Source of the DNA: Synaphobranchus kaupii
Taxonomy: Eukaryota > Chordata > Actinopteri > Anguilliformes > Synaphobranchidae
NCBI GenBank assembly: GCA_029718625.1
Contig: CM056376.1
Coordinates: forward strand, 23,241,869 to 23,305,868
Direction: 5' to 3'
Length of the DNA: 64,000 nt
How positions within the stretch are numbered: position 1 is the first letter of the stretch; every line of letters starts with the position of its first letter. The position numbers and the translations under genes are program-made. Of this stretch, positions 35,904 to 48,295 are shown in pieces. The notes beneath the pieces are model-generated. The model was given only the letters and a program-made list of their open reading frames with translations. It did not search any database and was not told the origin of the DNA.

Positions 35904-36430
35904 ATGTTCTCAGACATCTCTGGCCTACATGATGGAATATGGGGCCAGTGTGCACAGACTGTTGGACAAAACATACATCCAAACCCATTTCCTGTCCAGG
36001 TTTCCAGCTGCTTAACACCCACATCTGGGTCTGCCACCTCAAATCCCTTCAGTTCCCATCAGAGATTCTACAACTTGGTCTGCATCAGTAATAACTCACA
36101 GAGCCACCCCACAGCAGTACAACCAAGGACTACCCATGCCATACCACCTCTTATCTTTCAAAGCAAAGCATGTTCAAGCCAATGGCGGGTTTCTCAGAAC
36201 AACAATCTGTTCAATGTACTTTTTCTCAGGACAACAATCGGTTCAATGTAGAATTTTGCTAAAGTGGTTGTTTCATCACTAGTGGCTTGGCTGTAACATA
36301 GTATAATGTGTGTTTTTTTTTTTTATTGTTGGGGGGAGGGGTGGAGGGTGGACTGGCTGGTTTCAAACACCCTATAGTCTACTGAGAAGGGCTACCATGA
36401 TTTTAAGGTGACCTTTTTAACTTAATAACG

Positions 36431-36451
36431 CCCCCCCCCCCCCCCCCCCCC
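36431..36451. repeat. Poly-C run (21)
   Basis: Twenty-one consecutive C bases after cttaataacg. Confidence 0.95.
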
Positions 36452-38070
36452 ATCAATCCACAGGTCACTATATTTAATTGCCTCAACAAGGAGCCTGTTT
36501 GCCTAGGTTACTGTGCTTCTGTTGTTTCATTCTCTCTGCAATATGGGCTCTTACAGTAGTCTATCACATAAAGTCTTTTGTGGCATTGCCTAGCCTACAT
36601 TAATTCAAATGAGCTCGACTGAATATCATTATGTAAGAAGACAATGAAGTACTTCAGTTCGATTGTGCGATTTTCCATAGCGTAGTTATTTGTCAAGCTA
36701 AGGAAAAGGTCTCGATGGAGTTCGTCGGTCATTTGTCAAGCCTTCCTACCGGACAGGCATGTGTGACGTTACAAGGCGATCTGCGCGATATTGTTGAATC
36801 AACTTCGAATTGACAGCAGAAGACAAATAGGCAATAGCAATAAGCTAGCAATTACGCATTATCCACAAATCCTGAAACGTAATTCCAAGAGCCTTAATAA
36901 TGCATGCACTGGAACGCGATGATTTACGCAAAGCTCATAAACTAGCCTACCATTTCAATTAATGTACAGGTAAAATCCACGTTTGTCACAACTGTTAATA
37001 ATTTATATGGAATGCTGAAGTGCAGGCTATACGGTTATCATTTCAAGACGAAAAGAGTGGCTTAATTCACACTTTTAAATTTCAATATGTGATATGCAAA
37101 ATTATAAATATGTGAGTTTTGCTTACAGGAATAATCTAACGAATCACGCTTTGTTTCAAACACAAAAGTGGTAGGCTATATAGTAGCCTATGTGTTTAGT
37201 GTAGGCTACTTAAGAAAGGCGTTCAAAAACGAGGTAATATAGGTTACAACAGACTGGACTGTAGGTGATCTGCGGGTATAGCTATGGACGAACACAAAGT
37301 AAATTCTTAAATCTCAGATCACTGGAGTGCTATAGCCTATATGTGTAGGATAGGCTATAGGCTACATCGGGAACCCCCCAAAGCGGACGTTTCGCGTCAA
37401 AATAAATTACCTAGGTAAAGTCGCATCTAAAATCCAAGACATTGTTAAAAGCAAAGATTTTTTAAATATTACAACATTTTCCTTAGAAATACTTTTTTAT
37501 TTATATTTCCAAGAAGAACTTCACTCGGTAGCCACTGAAATCCTTGAAAAGTTGAGTTTAGCTAGTTGAGTAGTGCATTTCTGACCTGAAGGGTTTAAAA
37601 GGTTTTGTTTAGTATATTTTTAAACCTAAAATGTATTTTTGTTACCCTACAATTGAGCTCCTTTACTCATTAATGTATTCGTTTATTTATTTGTAGGCTA
37701 TTTCACGTTGTATGCAGACTAATTTATTTTCTAACCATTTTACACTAAGCATGAAACATCCGAAAACTATAAAACATTTGCAAGTTGCAGTTGTAGAATA
37801 GCATAGGTTGAAAAAAAAATTTCAATGTAACAATAAAGCATACCCGTCATTCAATTTTAATGCGAGTAGGCTACCCTGTAAAAAAAAATAAAAAACCTGA
37901 AACTATTTTCCACGCTTCTTGGTCGTTTCCCTGTAGTATGCATCATTCATGCCCTCACCACCGCATCCACCGAGACTGCACCGAAGTGAACTGAATTCAA
38001 GGGGGCTTCCATTACCCAAACCTCCGTAATAAATTCAATGAAATTCCAAAGCAATTTTTGTGTGCCCTAC

Positions 38071-38158
38071 CTTCATTGTCCGGATAATTCCGTAAGGCCT
38101 GGGTCGGTATGAGCAATAGAATGCTGAGAAGGGATGGGTAAATCCAATGGAGAGCCAT
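38071..38158 (-). CDS. epha4: EphA4-like receptor, exon 1 (signal peptide)
   Basis: The coding part is 88 bp (29 codons plus one base): MALHWIYPSLLSILLLIPTQ, then ALRNYPDNE. It has a short N terminus, a hydrophobic core (LLSILLLI) and a plausible cleavage site after TQA, as expected for a secreted type I receptor. The mature start RNYPDNE followed by VTLLD from exon 2 matches the R-x-YP-x-NEVTLLDS start of EphA4. The donor is GTAGGG on the minus strand, less ideal than GTAAGT, but the phase joins exon 2 perfectly. This ATG is chosen because the signal peptide follows it directly. The upstream in-frame ATG codons (from 38338) encode sequence that is not signal-like. Confidence 0.9.
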
Positions 38159-38400
38159 TTTCAGGCTTCTCTGTGCGCCCGCATCCCTGTGCACAAACTT
38201 ACTGAGCCTCCAGCGCAGGCGAGAAGAGATGAGAGCAGCAGCGCGAAGAGGAAGGAGGATCCACTGCGAGCCCGGTCTGTCAATCACGGGATTACTGTGG
38301 GAGGGGACGAGACGGTGGGAATCCAGGTGAATCCACAATAAAGGGGCATACGCGCTTGTCCGAGCCTTCAGTGCTCAAACCCATATAGAACCATTCTAAA
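38159..38400 (-). promoter_or_regulatory. Probable EphA4-like 5' UTR and promoter region
   Basis: This is the sequence directly upstream of the start codon on the minus strand. It is richer in G+C and CpG than the AT-rich DNA on either side, as expected of a vertebrate promoter. No transcription start or TATA box can be fixed from the sequence alone. Confidence 0.45.
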
Positions 38401-39133
38401 ATGGTGATAAAGTGGCTTCTGACAGTAAAACGTAGGCTATCATAAAATACAGCCGTATCATTAAAAATACAATATATATATTTTATTTATTGTTACTGCT
38501 GTTACTGAATTGGAAGTGGCTACACAATTAATGGTTTGTAGGAGAGTTGCATTAGCATATCAAGTCATCTGATTGTTGTTTCAATTGCACAAAACTGAAC
38601 ATGTGTTTTACTCAACTCCTCTAGAAAAAACTAAGGTTGGTTGCAGGCATAATGTCAACTGCTAGTGTAACATCATGTCAAATATTTCTTCTATGGTCAA
38701 CATCTTCCTCTGAAATTTTTCATCAGCTGTTCAAAATTCAGACCTTGATGTTTATGTGCAAATCCTATCCAAAGTGTTCTGTGTCACAGCATTTCATTTT
38801 AACAAAAATGTCAATAAAAAATTGTGAAAGACTTTTTTCCCCAGCCCTTGAGGAACTTCTGATTCCTCACATACACACCCATTGCTTTGCTTACTCCAGT
38901 AGCCTAAGCATACTCGCCGTTGCTCAACTGGTGCTGGATACGAATTATGTAGTCCAATGTCAGGAGCATTTAGGTCCCCACAGATAACTCCACTTTGTTT
39001 GGGCTGAAGTCACTTTTGGAACATGAGCTTGGCAAAACCTCTCATCCAATGTCCTCCACACACAGTACACTGGTATCCAGATATGCCTACAAGGGAATAT
39101 ATAAATAAAAAACGAATCCATAAATATATTTTA
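38401..39133. other. Intergenic DNA, nothing recognised
   Basis: AT-rich sequence upstream of the EphA4-like gene, with no coding exon or repeat identified. Confidence 0.5.
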
Positions 39134-39140
39134 ATTGACT

Positions 39141-39489
39141 GGTGCAGTGGTTAGCACTGTCACCTCACAGCAAGAAGCTACCGAGTTCAAATCCCGGCCG
39201 AGGATCTTTCTGTGTGGAGTTTGCATGTTCTCCCCGTGTCCGCGTGGGTTTCCTCCGGGTACTCCGGTTTCCTCCCACAGTCCAAAGACATGCAGGTTAG
39301 GCTAATTGGAGACTCTAAATTGCCCATAGGTATGAGTGTGTGAGTGAATGGTGTGTGTGCCCTGCGATGGATTGGCAGCCTGTCCAGGGTGTATTCCTGC
39401 CTCTCGCCCAATGCATGCTGGGATAGGCTCCAGCACCCCCCGCGACCCTGACCAGGAATAAGCGGGTTAGATAATGGATGGATGGATGG
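39141..39489 (+). mobile_element. tRNA-derived SINE with target-site duplication
   Basis: It starts ggtgcagtggttagcactgt (RNA polymerase III A box) and has the B box gagttcaaatccc. The central body is the widespread fish sequence cctccgggtactccggtttc plus cacagtccaaagacatgc. It ends in a (GATG)n tail. The 7-bp sequence attgact occurs on both sides (39134-39140 and 39490-39496) as a target-site duplication, which fixes the boundaries. Confidence 0.92.
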
Positions 39490-39496
39490 ATTGACT

Positions 39497-40646
39497 GTTA
39501 TTTAAATTTGAAAGTCAAATAAATATTGACCCTTCCCTTGGAAAGGCAAGTCCTAAGATTCTGGCCCCAAAAAAGTTGAAAAAAAACATCACGTCATTTC
39601 ATGCGTTTCCGTGGCTGTGTGTGTGCGTGAATGAGACGTCTCGGGCGTATTATCTCCATTGAACAATGCCTGACAGACAATCAGGCTTGGGGGAAATGCA
39701 TTTACCATATCTGGGACCCACTGGTCTTTGAAGGCCTGATACAGTAATGAAAAATGCATGCGGCAGCACACTTCTCCCCAAGCGCCATGGTGACAGGTTG
39801 GAGAAGGGAGCGACGGAGGTGCCTGCGCGCCTTTTCAGTGATACCGGCAAATTTCGATAAAAGGTAATGAACTGCAAACTGCATCACCAGGGTTTCAGGC
39901 AATGTGTTTTACTTAGCAGCCAGGGCCATTCCCCCTACCCCACCATAACATTCAAGCATTTTGTTACTGAGCAGATGAATGTCTGCATTAGAATACGCCA
40001 CCCCATTCCAAACACCCTGTTGCCCAAGAGGCAGAATGCTTTTCTATATCTCCCTTTAACCGCCCCTCATCCTTTGTCCGCGCTTCAACAAGCCAGGATT
40101 AAACGGGCGCACGTTGAACTTTTTTTGGCTGCAGAAATGTGTTAACAGACGGCCTTATCACCAGCCTGTCGGGGCTGATGCCCGAGTCCTCTCATCTTAA
40201 ATCACAGGCTAGCCAAAAATGTATCCTATTTACCTTTTGCGATATTCCTTTCTAGTCCTTTCTTCTAGTCTCATATCCCGCAATTTATAATACACTCAGT
40301 GAATGCAAAGAATCACCAGAGCTTTTATAAAGTACTGGAATGAACAGCAGTCGTTCTTTCGCTTACCATAATGTACAAAATTGCTCTTTTTTGTGAACTT
40401 GCTTTGTGCATTTAAGCCATTTTCTTGTCCCTGTCTGAACACAGGGCTTACTCAGGCTACACAGTAAAATGTTCAGTGTTAAATTAGCTCTTACAGTGTA
40501 CATGTGGTCCCGGTCTCCATTGGGCTCATATAAATGCTGTTAGAGTTAAATTACCACTGGAGATTGCACTGTAATAATCAGGTATGGGGCAATATACCTT
40601 TTTATAAATCTCATTGAATGAGAAATATACGTATATACTGTATATG
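39497..40646. other. Intergenic DNA, possible conserved block
   Basis: No exon of BIN3 or another gene is recognised. The stretch 39640-40200 is compositionally complex and repeat-free and may be conserved regulatory DNA, which is inference only. Confidence 0.4.
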
Positions 40647-41005
40647 CAGTTGCACTCAAAATTATTCAACCCCCTTCACTTTTTGCACATTTTATTGTGT
40701 TGTAGATTTAATTTTAAATGGATAAAATTGCCATCAATCTACACTCCTTAACCCATAATGACAAAGTGAAAACGTGTTTTTAGACATTTTTGCAAATGTA
40801 TTAAAAATCTAAAACTGAAATCTCTCATGTTTAATGTATTTTTAAAATATCATATTTCATATTTGGTCGCATATCCTTTGCATGCTGTTACTTCCTGAAG
40901 TCTGTGACCCATCAACATTAAAAGACTCTCGATATCTTATATGAATCTACAACACAATAAAGTGTGCAAAAAGTGAAGGGGGTTGAATAATTTTGAGTGC
41001 AACTG
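40647..41005. mobile_element. Tc1-derived MITE (359 bp)
   Basis: Long inverted ends start cagttgcactcaaaattatt and continue about 60 bp (ending in a tgtgttgtagatt block, mirrored at about 40943-40965). There is no coding capacity. The interior block at 40751-40806 (cataatgacaaagtgaaaac and following) is nearly the same as the inner terminal repeat of the Tc1 copies at 4081 and 57942. A second interior block (40862-40940) is half of the hairpin at 63606. A (TA)n tract follows the right end. Confidence 0.85.
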
Positions 41006-41041
<36 letters not shown>

Positions 41042-41077
41042 TAGAGAGAGAGAAAGAGAGAAAGAGAGAGAGAAGAG
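41006..41077. repeat. (TA)n followed by (GA)n microsatellite
   Basis: TA repeats at 41006-41031 pass into GA-rich repeats to about 41077, directly after the MITE terminus. Confidence 0.9.
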
Positions 41078-42472
41078 GGGGGCAGAAGGAGAGGACGAGA
41101 GGCACTCAAAATATTAAAACTCATTTGGACAAACAGTGGACTTGAGTGCACTGTATATATACAGTATATTTTTTCTCAGTGAAATCTGTTTTTAGAAATG
41201 TAATTTTAAATGATGTTATTTTCAAGGTTTTAGAGTTTAAAAACTGTAAACTGAGTTTCAAACTGTAGAATATTTGTTACAGTGCCTGTAGAACTAACAG
41301 TCACATCCCCTAATGTGCTGATAAAGATACGTTTGCAATGTTACCACTCTCTACTGTAAAATTTCCAATTATTACTATAAATCATAATCAAATATAGATT
41401 TCATTTGTGTCTGTATTTAAATAGAAGTTCACTGAAATAAAATTAATTACGCTGAATATCATGCAGGAGAAAATGTATTGGTCTGTCCAACCAAAACCCC
41501 TTCTAGAGCTGTAGTGATAATGACACTCACCATTGTCTGTGGCGAAGCAGCAGACCAGAGAATGTCTGGTGGCAGACTTTTGTGCTTGGCCTGTTTGGGG
41601 GATGGGTTTTTCTTTTTTTGCCTACTGTTACACAGAAGGTCCCCGCTGAAATATCAGTCCAAAACCTGTAGGATACAAATGCAAAGTCAGATTAATAGAC
41701 AATGATTGGGGAACAACATTTGAGTTAAGATGTCATGACTGCAGTTTGACCTAGTACAGGTGTAGTTCAGGGCAATCACCAGAAGGCATTTAGTTGGGCG
41801 ATGATTCAACCCACCTTGAAATTTGCTTGTCAATTTGCTTATATCGAATAATATGTACGTTTTAAAGTTTCCCATTTTGCTGCCTCAGCATGAAATAATG
41901 ACACATTCAAATAGGAATGAATATTTCATATATATATATTTTGTATACGGTATGTCTATGAAACAATGAATGAGAATGACCACATTAGTATTCAGATTAC
42001 GTCCTATGACAAACATAAATTAGACTGGTTCAACTAAAATAAAAACACACAGTTAGTTAATGTGAGTAATAATGGCCGTTTACATGATTCCTGAAAATAA
42101 AATAAAATTAAATACGACTGTCTTTGTTAGGTCATTCAGTCAGATAGTGAATCAAAGCTGAGTAGCTGGCCAAGGACAAACTTAGTCAGGGAAACCATTG
42201 TGAGTTCAACAGTGACTTTGAAAGGAGCTAAAGAGTTGAACGGCTGAGAGAGAAAAATGTGTCCATGAGCCAGCAGTGCCCATGCCAGGCCCATGAGGCA
42301 ATAATATTGCTTTGGCAGTGTTTGGAGGGGGCTGTGCACATCAGAAATATGAATTTCCATTTAAATGTGTCTATAAAACATAACTGCCCATTTATAATGG
42401 TGAAAAATAATTAAATAAAATACAGTTTGCCAGTTTAAATTTTGCCAAGATTTTTCTCACTGTCTTCCACAG
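41078..42472. other. Intergenic DNA
   Basis: No recognisable exon. The expected remaining BIN3 exons were looked for on the minus strand here and not found. The block at about 42130-42360 has an open minus-strand frame ending in a stop, but I do not recognise it. Confidence 0.4.
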
Positions 42473-42972
42473 NNNNNNNNNNNNNNNNNNNNNNNNNNNN
42501 NNNNNNNNNNNNNNNNNNNNNNNNNNNNNNNNNNNNNNNNNNNNNNNNNNNNNNNNNNNNNNNNNNNNNNNNNNNNNNNNNNNNNNNNNNNNNNNNNNNN
42601 NNNNNNNNNNNNNNNNNNNNNNNNNNNNNNNNNNNNNNNNNNNNNNNNNNNNNNNNNNNNNNNNNNNNNNNNNNNNNNNNNNNNNNNNNNNNNNNNNNNN
42701 NNNNNNNNNNNNNNNNNNNNNNNNNNNNNNNNNNNNNNNNNNNNNNNNNNNNNNNNNNNNNNNNNNNNNNNNNNNNNNNNNNNNNNNNNNNNNNNNNNNN
42801 NNNNNNNNNNNNNNNNNNNNNNNNNNNNNNNNNNNNNNNNNNNNNNNNNNNNNNNNNNNNNNNNNNNNNNNNNNNNNNNNNNNNNNNNNNNNNNNNNNNN
42901 NNNNNNNNNNNNNNNNNNNNNNNNNNNNNNNNNNNNNNNNNNNNNNNNNNNNNNNNNNNNNNNNNNNNNNNN
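42473..42972. other. Assembly gap (500 N)
   Basis: Exactly 500 N bases, so the true size is probably unknown. It lies where the remaining BIN3 exons are expected. Confidence 0.99.
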
Positions 42973-44285
42973 AGTGCCAACCTCCGTGTGCTTCTAAAAT
43001 TGTATGAATTTGGAAGGCCGACGCACCACCTATGAGAAACTAAGCGTGAAAGCTCCATTGTACATAAAAATTTAAACATTTCCGAAGGTACATATTTTCT
43101 CGTTTGATCATCTGCCTTTTGAACTATGACAAGTGCAAGTTGAAAAACTCCTAAGTCCCTGTCAGCACCTAACATTCAGACATTTATCATTTTTACTTCC
43201 CTTTACAGTATCCATTTACAGAAAACAGAAGTGTGCCTTTGTATAAATTAACTTGTACTTTAGCTCTTTGAGCTTATACTGTACATACCAGCTAATAAAC
43301 AAGAGCAGCTCACTAGAACTGGCCTGGTGTACGGCCCACCTCCCAGGTCTAGACACAACTTTCTAATCAAGGCAGTTCATGCAAACATTTGAGCAGGTTC
43401 GATGTTCAATAGTTATTCTGATCAATGCTGATGATTTAAGCTTATAGTAAAGTTTCAGCTTTAACAATCAATGGCAGGTTTCTCCTGGGTGACAAAGCCA
43501 CACTTTTCGTGTTCCTGAACTTGCTCATGATATTACAGCTAGCTACATTTGTCAGAACAACTCAGCTAACAAAAGGAACAGGAGATGAACACGTATACCC
43601 CTCTTATCACATCATTTCCTTTCTCCTGCTCTAGTAGACCGTGACATCAGCACTCAAAATGGCGAGAGGTGAATAACCAAGGCCAATGAATCATGCCCGA
43701 TACTATACCCCCACTTGAGCCAATTTTAGCATGCTACGTGGTGAGGCCTATTATCATTTAAGGCACTGAGAATCACAGGTGTAGGGGGCTCTGGCAAATA
43801 CAAAAATACCATATTTATAAGAGTCTGTAGGGCGGAACGTGCGGGAAATGGCGGCTTTATCGGGCTCTGCTGAGTAAACGGACGGCGAGACGCTTCGTTC
43901 AGCGCTACTCGCAGTTGATGTGCAACAGATGGGCCTGATTAATTAAAGTAGAGAAGCTGACAGCTCAGTTGCTTTGATGAGGCTTCCCGTACTCCAGAGC
44001 AACAAACAAAGGAAGTGAAAAAGCCGCGCGCGGGCGCTCCACCCTGCCCACCTCCGCGATTACTCCACCCTCAGCGCAGCCCATTGATGTGCTGCACCGA
44101 CCGAGGGCAAAGCCGGCGCTCAATTTCCACCCTCTCGCCTAAACTACAAAAACACAATTAAACTAACATTTTTGAAGTACATGAAAAACATTTCTAAACG
44201 CTGCAGCACCAAACCGCGCACGTCACTGTGGAAAGTAGCACGTTTGAATTATCAGAATTATCAGAATTATCAGAAATGCTTTCAG
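42973..44285. other. Non-coding DNA (probable BIN3 intron 4 or intergenic)
   Basis: No exon is recognised. The stretch 43650-44160 is G+C-balanced, contains several CpG and shows no repeat character, so it may be regulatory. Confidence 0.4.
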
Positions 44286-44455
44286 GGGTGTCGCGGTGGC
44301 GTAGCCTGTAGAGCACCGCCCGCATGCTCGCTGTGAGCCGCGACGTCGGCGGTTCAAATCCGACCGCGCGACCTTTGTAGCATGCCCCCCCCTCTCTTTC
44401 ACTCCCTGTTCCCCCCCGTCTCTACACTGTGCTGTCCAATAAAGCTGAAAAAGAT
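44286..44455 (+). mobile_element. tRNA-derived SINE (family shared with 14260)
   Basis: It starts ggggtgtcgcggtggcgtag and has a tRNA-like A box and a good B box (ggcggttcaaatccgacc). After a T/C-rich stretch it ends in tctacactgtgctgtccaat plus aaagctgaaaa. The preserved B box suggests it is younger than the copy at 14260. It lies just downstream of BIN3 exon 4. Confidence 0.85.
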
Positions 44456-44531
44456 ATATTAAAAATATAATAAAATCTTTTTTTTTTAAACCCAGCTAAA
44501 AGGTTCACCTGAGGGGAAGTGGGGGTGGGTT

Positions 44532-44562
<31 letters not shown>

Positions 44563-44819
44563 ATATAAAATAAATAAAAATTAAAAAAAGATGGCATGAG
44601 CAATGTAGATTTTTGTGAAAATGTTGGTTTTACGTGCGACAGAATAACTAGCGCTCACTCCCGGGTCCGTGCTCCGCACATGCACAGCAGAGTGGGAACA
44701 ATTAGCATGACCGTCTTGAATTGTGCGGCAGTGAAATGGGGTTAATCAAATTATAGAGCGACAGCAGGATTTATCACGGCTGCACAGGGCTCCCCGTGGA
44801 GCGTGGCGCTCAGACGTAC

Positions 44820-44881
44820 CTATGTCAGCCTCCGTGCTCTTCTTCATGTCTTTGTGAAGCTTCTTGGTCTGATCTTCCAAT
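44820..44881 (-). CDS. bin3: BIN3 (bridging integrator 3), exon 4
   Basis: The 62-bp exon encodes the third base of a split lysine codon, then LEDQTKKLHKDMKKSTEADI and the first base of the next codon. This is the N-terminal helix of the BAR domain and corresponds to LEEQTRRLQKDMKKSTDADL in mammalian BIN3 as I remember it. The acceptor is ccatag and the donor GTACGT on the minus strand. BAR proteins dimerise on curved membranes; BIN3 is the SH3-less member related to yeast Rvs161/Hob3. The next exon is not seen in the window. Confidence 0.95.
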
Positions 44882-47240
44882 CTATGGATTAGAGGGAGGA
44901 GAGCAAATTAAACCCAACGCACCTTGGAACAGGACTCAATAAACGTGCCATTATCACCCGGTGAAATGCGATTGGCCGGCTACGGCGACTGGCTTGCCGT
45001 CTGCCCCGGCCTTGGCACGGGGAGAGCGTGGAGCTGGCACAGCCCGCGCATTCCACCAGCCTGGAGCCCAGACAGACGCCGCGCGCTGACTGACAGCGAC
45101 GGGGACCGCCTCCAATCTATTCCTCACCGTTTCTCTCACTTCGGTTCGTCGATATGGACCAAAAATGATATCAAGATATTTCTATCCCTTTGTTGAGATA
45201 ATTATAAATGTATCACGGTATTCTTTGTTCTATGTGATTCAATTGTGCTTAAGATATCATCACAGTAAGACAAGGGAGTTGTTTCAGACAGAGGACGTAC
45301 AGTAACGTCCTTTCCGTGCTGTATCACATGTGAAAGAAAAGCAACAACTCAGCACATAGCACAACGCAGGTGGCTAATAGGACATCAGTTTAATGCGAGA
45401 TACGGGAAACATTGCCACACAAATGAGCGCGCCCGCAACACTGCAAAGCTACCGCCATTTGAGATGTCTGGCGTCAGCATATCAGAGTATCCTTCAAAGC
45501 ATACCGTACGCAAGCCGAAGCTGGAATATCGGTTATGAGCGCTGCGCCTCCTCTGCCCCTTGTTCCCGTGCCTTGTGACGAGGTTTTTAAACGACCCATA
45601 ACGCGATGCCGGTGAAAGGAAACCGACCGAGGGGACGGCGCTCACAGTTAACTAGCGACAGGTACATTCAGAAACGTACGCCTGACGCAGACCCGTTAAC
45701 GACCGAAAACTGTCACGGCTAACAGCAGCAATTACGCGCCTGTGGGGACAGCATCGTGTGAGGCGCTAGGCATTATATCAATTAAGTGAGAGGCAGAAAA
45801 TTAGAGGCAGATTAGATTCTCAACCATCCTGAGAATTCGATAAAGTGACAAACAGGAAGAAAAAAAAGAGGGGGGGGGGGGCGTCTCCAATAAATGCAGT
45901 TGCGCGCATGAGTAGGACCAACACTCGGTGAAAAACAGGAGCATGTGTGAAGAATTTCTCCCTGTCAGCGCCAGGTGAACGCGACGCCCGTTTCCGCTAG
46001 GTGTTAATAGAGACGCACTGTACCAGCTGCTCCGCGCGGTGCGCTCAACATTCAGCCCCGACACCAGACAACTGCCGGCAGTTTAACACCGTGGACCGAG
46101 AGCGGCATTGTGCTAATGCCAGACTCGTGAGGAAAGAGGGCACTTTTTGGATTGCTTGGTGTCTGCATATCCGTGCTCAGTCAGATGAATTACTAATAAT
46201 GTTCTGAACAAACAAGAAAAATAAGTAAAATAAATTGCATATAAATCTTAAAAATTTACATTTTCTAAAACAATATGTACACATGCTCATATATACTCAA
46301 TTATTTTAGTCACATATACAGTTTATTTTTTTATATATTATTTAGTTTAGACACACATGAACTTCGACATTTGTGTAGCGCATAATTTTACTGTGGAAAA
46401 AGGAACCGTATTTCAGGTGACACAACTTTACGCTTTGGTGAAAATGCTAAATCAGACTTTTTGCGTCAGAGTTCATTGCGTAGCCCACAGGTGCTGTCCA
46501 ACTGAATTGTTCTTACATGCCTGGTCTATGCAGTTCCCAACTCCCCCCCCCCCCCCCCCCCCCAGAAAAGCATGTTGCATCCTTACTCATCTTCACGGTG
46601 TCTACCTTCCATTGTTTTCACATTGCATGCTGGTACTCCCCACTCAACGAAAGCCCTGGGCACGGCCCACATACTCTGGCCCAGCTCTGGGCCAGTGTCT
46701 TTAACCTGGGAGACCGCATTTCACTGCCACAGATGCTTTCATTAGCATGCGACGATTTCGGGGGGCTTTGGAGCACGTCATCGCCAATCACATTTATACT
46801 TCTTCTCTAAACTTTTTGGCTCTTGGGAACTTTGGTAAGTTTAACACGGGAACAAAAGACTGCACCCATCTTGGATGTCTGGATATTGTGCCCTCTTAAT
46901 AATACAGTCATATCTTTGCAGCGGACCAGTTATGTTTAACTGTCAACTTCAATTGTGGATGCAATTAGGCTATAGAACCTTACATGAACAGGACAAATGG
47001 GCCCAAGTATAAATGGGTTTTCAAGTGCTCACTGTTTTTCTATAAATGGAAATGTGGTGTGAGATTATGGACAGTCATACTTTCATGCCTTGCCCCAATC
47101 GACCCAAATGTTCGAGTTCTTTGAGGGTTTAATGCAAAATTTCCTCAGCGATAGCAATGGCGCCCAGCAATAACAGCGTGGGCGCCCACCGACAGAAATA
47201 TATCATGAAAAAAAGAAGCTGTCGAACACACAAAACTTAC
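44882..47240 (-). other. BIN3 intron 3 (2359 bp)
   Basis: Bounded by donor GTAAGT at 47240 and acceptor ATAG at 44882. It contains a 12-base G run at 45870-45881 and a 21-base C run at 46543-46563. The rest is unique-looking, and 44930-45160 and 45380-45780 are CpG-containing. Confidence 0.85.
46543..46563. repeat. Poly-C run (21)
   Basis: Twenty-one consecutive C bases inside BIN3 intron 3. Confidence 0.95.
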
Positions 47241-47281
47241 TTTTGGAGCTTGTCATATTCTCGTTCAAAGTCTCTTTCAAC
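47241..47281 (-). CDS. bin3: BIN3, exon 3
   Basis: The 41-bp microexon encodes VERDFEREYDKLQ plus two bases of a lysine codon completed by exon 4. It matches the VERDFEREYGKLQ segment of BIN3 nearly residue for residue. The acceptor is cttcacag and the donor GTAAGT on the minus strand. The phase fits both neighbours. Confidence 0.96.
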
Positions 47282-47903
47282 CTGTGAAGACAGAACACAC
47301 ATGCCACAGAAATGAATGCATTTGATAGGAGGAGAGCAGGGATTGGGCTGGTTTGAAAAGCAACGTGTGGGCAACCCTCTCCAGTCCATCACTGGCCATG
47401 TTGTCACTCCTTGAGATGGAATAAGGCCTCTGCCAGGCCGGTGGGAGTTTGGGCAAGTGGAAAAAAAACCACTGCAACACCTGTATCTATGCACAAATGC
47501 CTAAGCCTCCTGCGAGCCAAACATCCTGTCGATTTTTAGGCAAAATAAACACGGAATCAACAGTTACCTATTTTGAAGACAGAGCGACAGAGACCGTCAA
47601 GGCATGACTGTGATTTAATCGGTGAATAACACAGAGAGGTCGCAGTCAAAAGGGGGAGTGGACTGCCAGGAGGGGTTCATGTATACTTATATCGGCGTCA
47701 GTTACATTCAATTTTGAAAGTTCTAAAAACAAGGAGATGATAAAAATGAAGACCATGATTAGCAAACATGAAGAATATACAATATCCAGGAAAGAACATC
47801 ACGTTGGCTTAATGGAATGTTCTGGCGTTCGTCACTCTTGTCGTTGGCAGAGGTTTGATCTCTCTCCGACAGCATCCCAGTGTGTCACACACTGTGGTCC
47901 CCA

Positions 47904-47929
47904 CCCCCCCCCCCCCCCCCCCCCCCCCC
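47904..47929. repeat. Poly-C run (26)
   Basis: Twenty-six consecutive C bases inside BIN3 intron 2. Confidence 0.95.
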
Positions 47930-48295
47930 TTGTCTCTTCCACAATTAACAATTTAGTCCATCTCCTGTAATTTGCGCAATACTGTTTCAATTTAGGCCTG
48001 TGGATGTTCTTGAGCCCCCGTCTTTGGGGTCTGACTGCTCTAATTGTACCGGGGCCGGGCCAGTCGGAGGGAGGGAGGGAGTTCCTGTTTGAGGTTGCGC
48101 GGGCTGAGGCATAAACAAATAAACGCCGCGGGAGGAAGCGCCGCGGAGCCTCCGGCCCGGGCCTGTGATGTCACGGGAAGACGGGAGTCGGTATCCGCGT
48201 GTCTGCCGGCCCGCCGGGCCACAGACAGATTACAGTGGAAGTGGTTTTTCCCCTGGCGGAGGCAGCGCCCACTCACTGGTGCTGCCAGGCCTGTA

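Noticed and set aside
39141..39250. tRNA-like A and B boxes (also at 44286)
   Set aside because: They belong to SINEs with tails and, at 39141, a target-site duplication; no cloverleaf-complete tRNA gene was recognised.
41500..41600. Donor-like ctcacc with an open minus-strand stretch, considered as a BIN3 exon
   Set aside because: The translation has no resemblance to the BAR domain.
42435..43175. Open frames running through the N gaps (also at 5985-6557)
   Set aside because: They consist almost wholly of unknown residues.
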